Below, one piece after another: positions 62,218 through 64,000 of a DNA stretch of 64,000 nucleotides. The notes beneath the pieces are model-generated. The model saw only the letters and a list, made by a program, of their open reading frames with translations. It was not told the origin of the DNA and did not search any database. How positions within the stretch are numbered: the first letter of the stretch is position 1; every line of letters begins with the position of its first letter. Source of the stretch: Marsupella aquatica. Its lineage: Eukaryota > Marchantiophyta. The position numbers were made by a program, and so were the translations under genes. The stretch is taken from positions 1-64,000 of the forward strand of contig CCZZQB010000054.1 in assembly GCA_973895155.1 (NCBI GenBank). Reading direction: 5' to 3'.

Positions 62218-63183
62218 ATAGGCGTACGGACGTGGGTGTACGGCCTCCAGATTTCCAACATTTTAGTGGGGGGTCACTCATGGGCTTGTTGGGATGAGCT
62301 CGCGGAGCTGATTCCAACAAGAGGCGGCGCTCCTCAAACGGAGCCAGGATGAGCAAGTTATGGCCTGGAGAACTTATGTTTTTGCGGTACGGAAACGGCC
62401 ATAACTCAGGCGTCTGAAGTCCGTTGAGGGAGCGACTTAGTGATTCGGAAGCAGGAAAAGAAGAGCTATCCAGGGGTGAGCTCAGGTGTGCACTTGGAAG
62501 GGCACCTAGTTTCGGCCATTTTGGGGTGCCTCTCACTTTCAGGGTTCACGTGTACTGTTGGGGCGCCGTCGAAGGCACCGTCGGCCCCCTTGTTTTGGGT
62601 TTAGGGTTTTAGCAGCATGTGTGTGCCGCATGCTCCTCTTCAGTTTAAGGATTTCTCTTAGTGCAAGGTTTTAGCGGCGCCGCTAGGGTAGCCGCCACCG
62701 TTGTGACCCTGTGAGGGGTGCTTTGGTGTGATTTTTCAGTATTTAGGGGGATAGCCCCGAAGTAGTTAGGGGGACTCAGTGTGAAGTTAGCAAGGAGGGA
62801 TAGAGTGGAGCCTGAGGAGTTTGAAAGCGTGTTCAGAGTAGTGAGGGGGAGCCATACTCATTGTCCGGAGAGGCAGGAGTTGAGTAGACGGCAGGAGGCC
62901 GGGTTACTCATGCAATGTGTATCGTTTTTCCCAAGAGATATGGATCTGTACATTTGACTTGATGGGCTTTTGTTGTGTGTTCCTTCTCCCTTTTTCGCTT
63001 TCCGAATTGTGTTCTCCCGTTCTATGATTTGAAGAAACTTGCTTGGTTTGAGTCGGCCTTGTGAGTAGGGGTGGTGACAGCACTCTTTGGGTGACTCCGA
63101 GTGAAGGTGTAGTGGGGTAGTCGGCAGGACTTGATCAAAAGCTGTGGGGTGAGGGTAGTCGGTAGACTTGATCAAAACCTACA

Positions 63184-64000
63184 TTTCCGGGAGCGGAAAC
63201 CAAAATACTCATCCTGGTGTGAAAAGAATCCAAATAGCGTCCCTCCACGACCCCGTAATACGATACCAACGGTTTAAGCGAAGAAAAGTGCGGTTTGCAC
63301 GTATTAACCGTTGGAGAGGCAAGTGACATAAGTGTGGTCTTTTGTTTTTGCCCCTCCGTGTAGTACTTCTTTAGGCGCTCTTGATTGATCCGTGTGTTGA
63401 GTAGTTGCCCCTCCAATGTCTTGAGTTGAACCGAGCCGTTGGAGTAGACGGCATCCACTACGTAGGGTCCCATCCACCGTGTATGCAACTTCCCGGGGAA
63501 ATGCATGAAGCGGCTATCGTAGAGGAGCACCAAATCTCCCTCCTCAATGGACACACGACGGAGACGGGAATCGTAATGTGACTTGCGTTTGCCTTGCTCC
63601 TGCTCCGTATGTGTCAAAGCCTCTTCTCGTGTCTCCGTGAGTTGCTCCAACTGTTGGATCCGTGAAGCGACACTTTCTTCTGCCCCTTCCCTTTCCCGTG
63701 TTAGGATTCGAATGGTTGGAACCTCAAATTCCACCGGCACAAGAGAGTGTTGTCCAAACACAAGGAAATAGGGGCTGTGGCCCGTGGTAGTCTTGTGAGC
63801 CAGGTTGTAAGCGTAAGTGGCAGCCAACAACTTCAAATCCCAATCGGTCTTGTGAGCGGATACCGTTTTGTTGAGGATCTTGCCCATGATCCCGTTGGCT
63901 CTCTCAGTGAGCCCGTTGGCTCGAGGGTGGTACGGAGTGGTCTTCCTATGTGAGATCAAGTAGTTCTCCGTCAAACGTTCAATCGTATGATTGAGGAAGT
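63184..64000 (-). CDS. pol: Gypsy-C pol, integrase C-terminal part (partial)
   Basis: Open from the right window edge. It begins inside the integrase core (LTENYLISHRKTTPYHPRAN, catalytic Glu in LTERANG), then the C-terminal domain (LLAATYAYNLAHKTTTGHSP, helical linker, DLVLLYDSRFMHFPGKLHTR, WMGPYVVDAVYSNGSVQL, INQERLKKYYTEG). The frame stays open to 63135, which would lie inside the proposed LTR, as the Gypsy-A pol stop also does. The rest of the element is outside the window. Confidence 0.85.

Larger units (their letters stand above)
59207..63183 (-). repeat. Probable Gypsy-C 3' LTR (~4.0 kb)
   Basis: On the minus strand it would start TGTAGGTTTTGATC at 63183 and end CCCGTCACA at 59207. 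The outer end is firm (junction with LTR-P); the inner end is a guess based on TG...CA and the distance from pol, and no good polypurine tract precedes it. It contains a plus-strand ORF, two tandem-repeat arrays, and ~970 bp after the ORF without a gene. Confidence 0.5.
59207..64000 (-). mobile_element. Gypsy-C, Ty3/gypsy element, 3' part
   Basis: It begins abruptly inside LTR-P at 59207 with TGTGACGGGTACCCCGTCAC. The pol integrase end is on the minus strand at 63184-64000, next to what should be its 3' LTR (59207-63183, proposed). The target duplicate would be TCGCG (59202-59206), its partner outside the window. Pol is closely related to Gypsy-A and Gypsy-B (LTERANGIMGKILNKTV, LVLLYDSRF). 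Confidence 0.75.

Overview
The window looks like repeat-rich nuclear DNA of a streptophyte, a green alga of the Chara type or a land plant. This rests on the element types: Athila/Tat-like Ty3/gypsy pol genes with an IDGGSG-type protease and a TTTTTGGCGC primer site, Ty1/copia elements with plant-type primer sites, a MULE-like transposase, and plant-transposon-type accessory ORFs. The species is inference and of low confidence. I see no rRNA, no functional tRNA, no CRISPR array and no ordinary host gene; almost every base belongs to nested mobile elements.

Layout. 1-4959: three fragments of one very long LTR (called LTR-P), in -, + and - orientation, joined through a 0.1 kb piece of Gypsy-B LTR. 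4960-23338: Gypsy-B on the - strand (gag, protease, RT, RNase H, integrase; about 2 kb 5' LTR at the right). Its RT is split by Copia-A (6906-17318, duplicated target CTTCC), which is split in turn by Copia-B (10009-14540, duplicated target CTTAG). 23339-42939: an old LTR-P, split by Gypsy-A (24450-41391, duplicated target GTGAC). Gypsy-A has two 4661-bp LTRs that each carry a long ORF, plus gag-protease and pol ORFs. Its 5' LTR holds a 1390-bp insertion with a tRNA-Asp-like head and a cluster of short hairpins. 57731-59206: another LTR-P fragment. 59207-64000: Gypsy-C on the - strand, whose probable LTR carries a 618-codon ORF on the opposite strand.

The most unusual part is 42940-57730. It holds two copies, in opposite orientation, of a divergent gene pair. 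Gene A is a MULE-like transposase with a Cys/His cluster, a DDE-like segment and a SWIM zinc finger. Gene B encodes a ParB/sulfiredoxin-like domain (GNHR-type motif), a helical middle, and a class I methyltransferase domain of the N4-cytosine/N6-adenine type (DWTVGSGS motif I). The ParB plus DNA methylase layout is familiar in bacteria and phages; here it sits next to a eukaryotic transposase. The non-coding parts of this locus, and only those in this window, carry about twenty copies of a 15-bp palindrome, TAGCGCCTGGCGCTA and variants. Both copies of the pair are decayed by stops and frameshifts.

Functionally, Gypsy-A is the youngest large element: its LTRs are nearly identical and gag-protease and pol are open. 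Copia-B is a template-switch derivative lacking most of gag, protease and integrase. Gypsy-B, the old LTR-P and the MULE locus are relics. Gene starts are placed at ATG codons where one exists; some long frames have none and are described as open frames.
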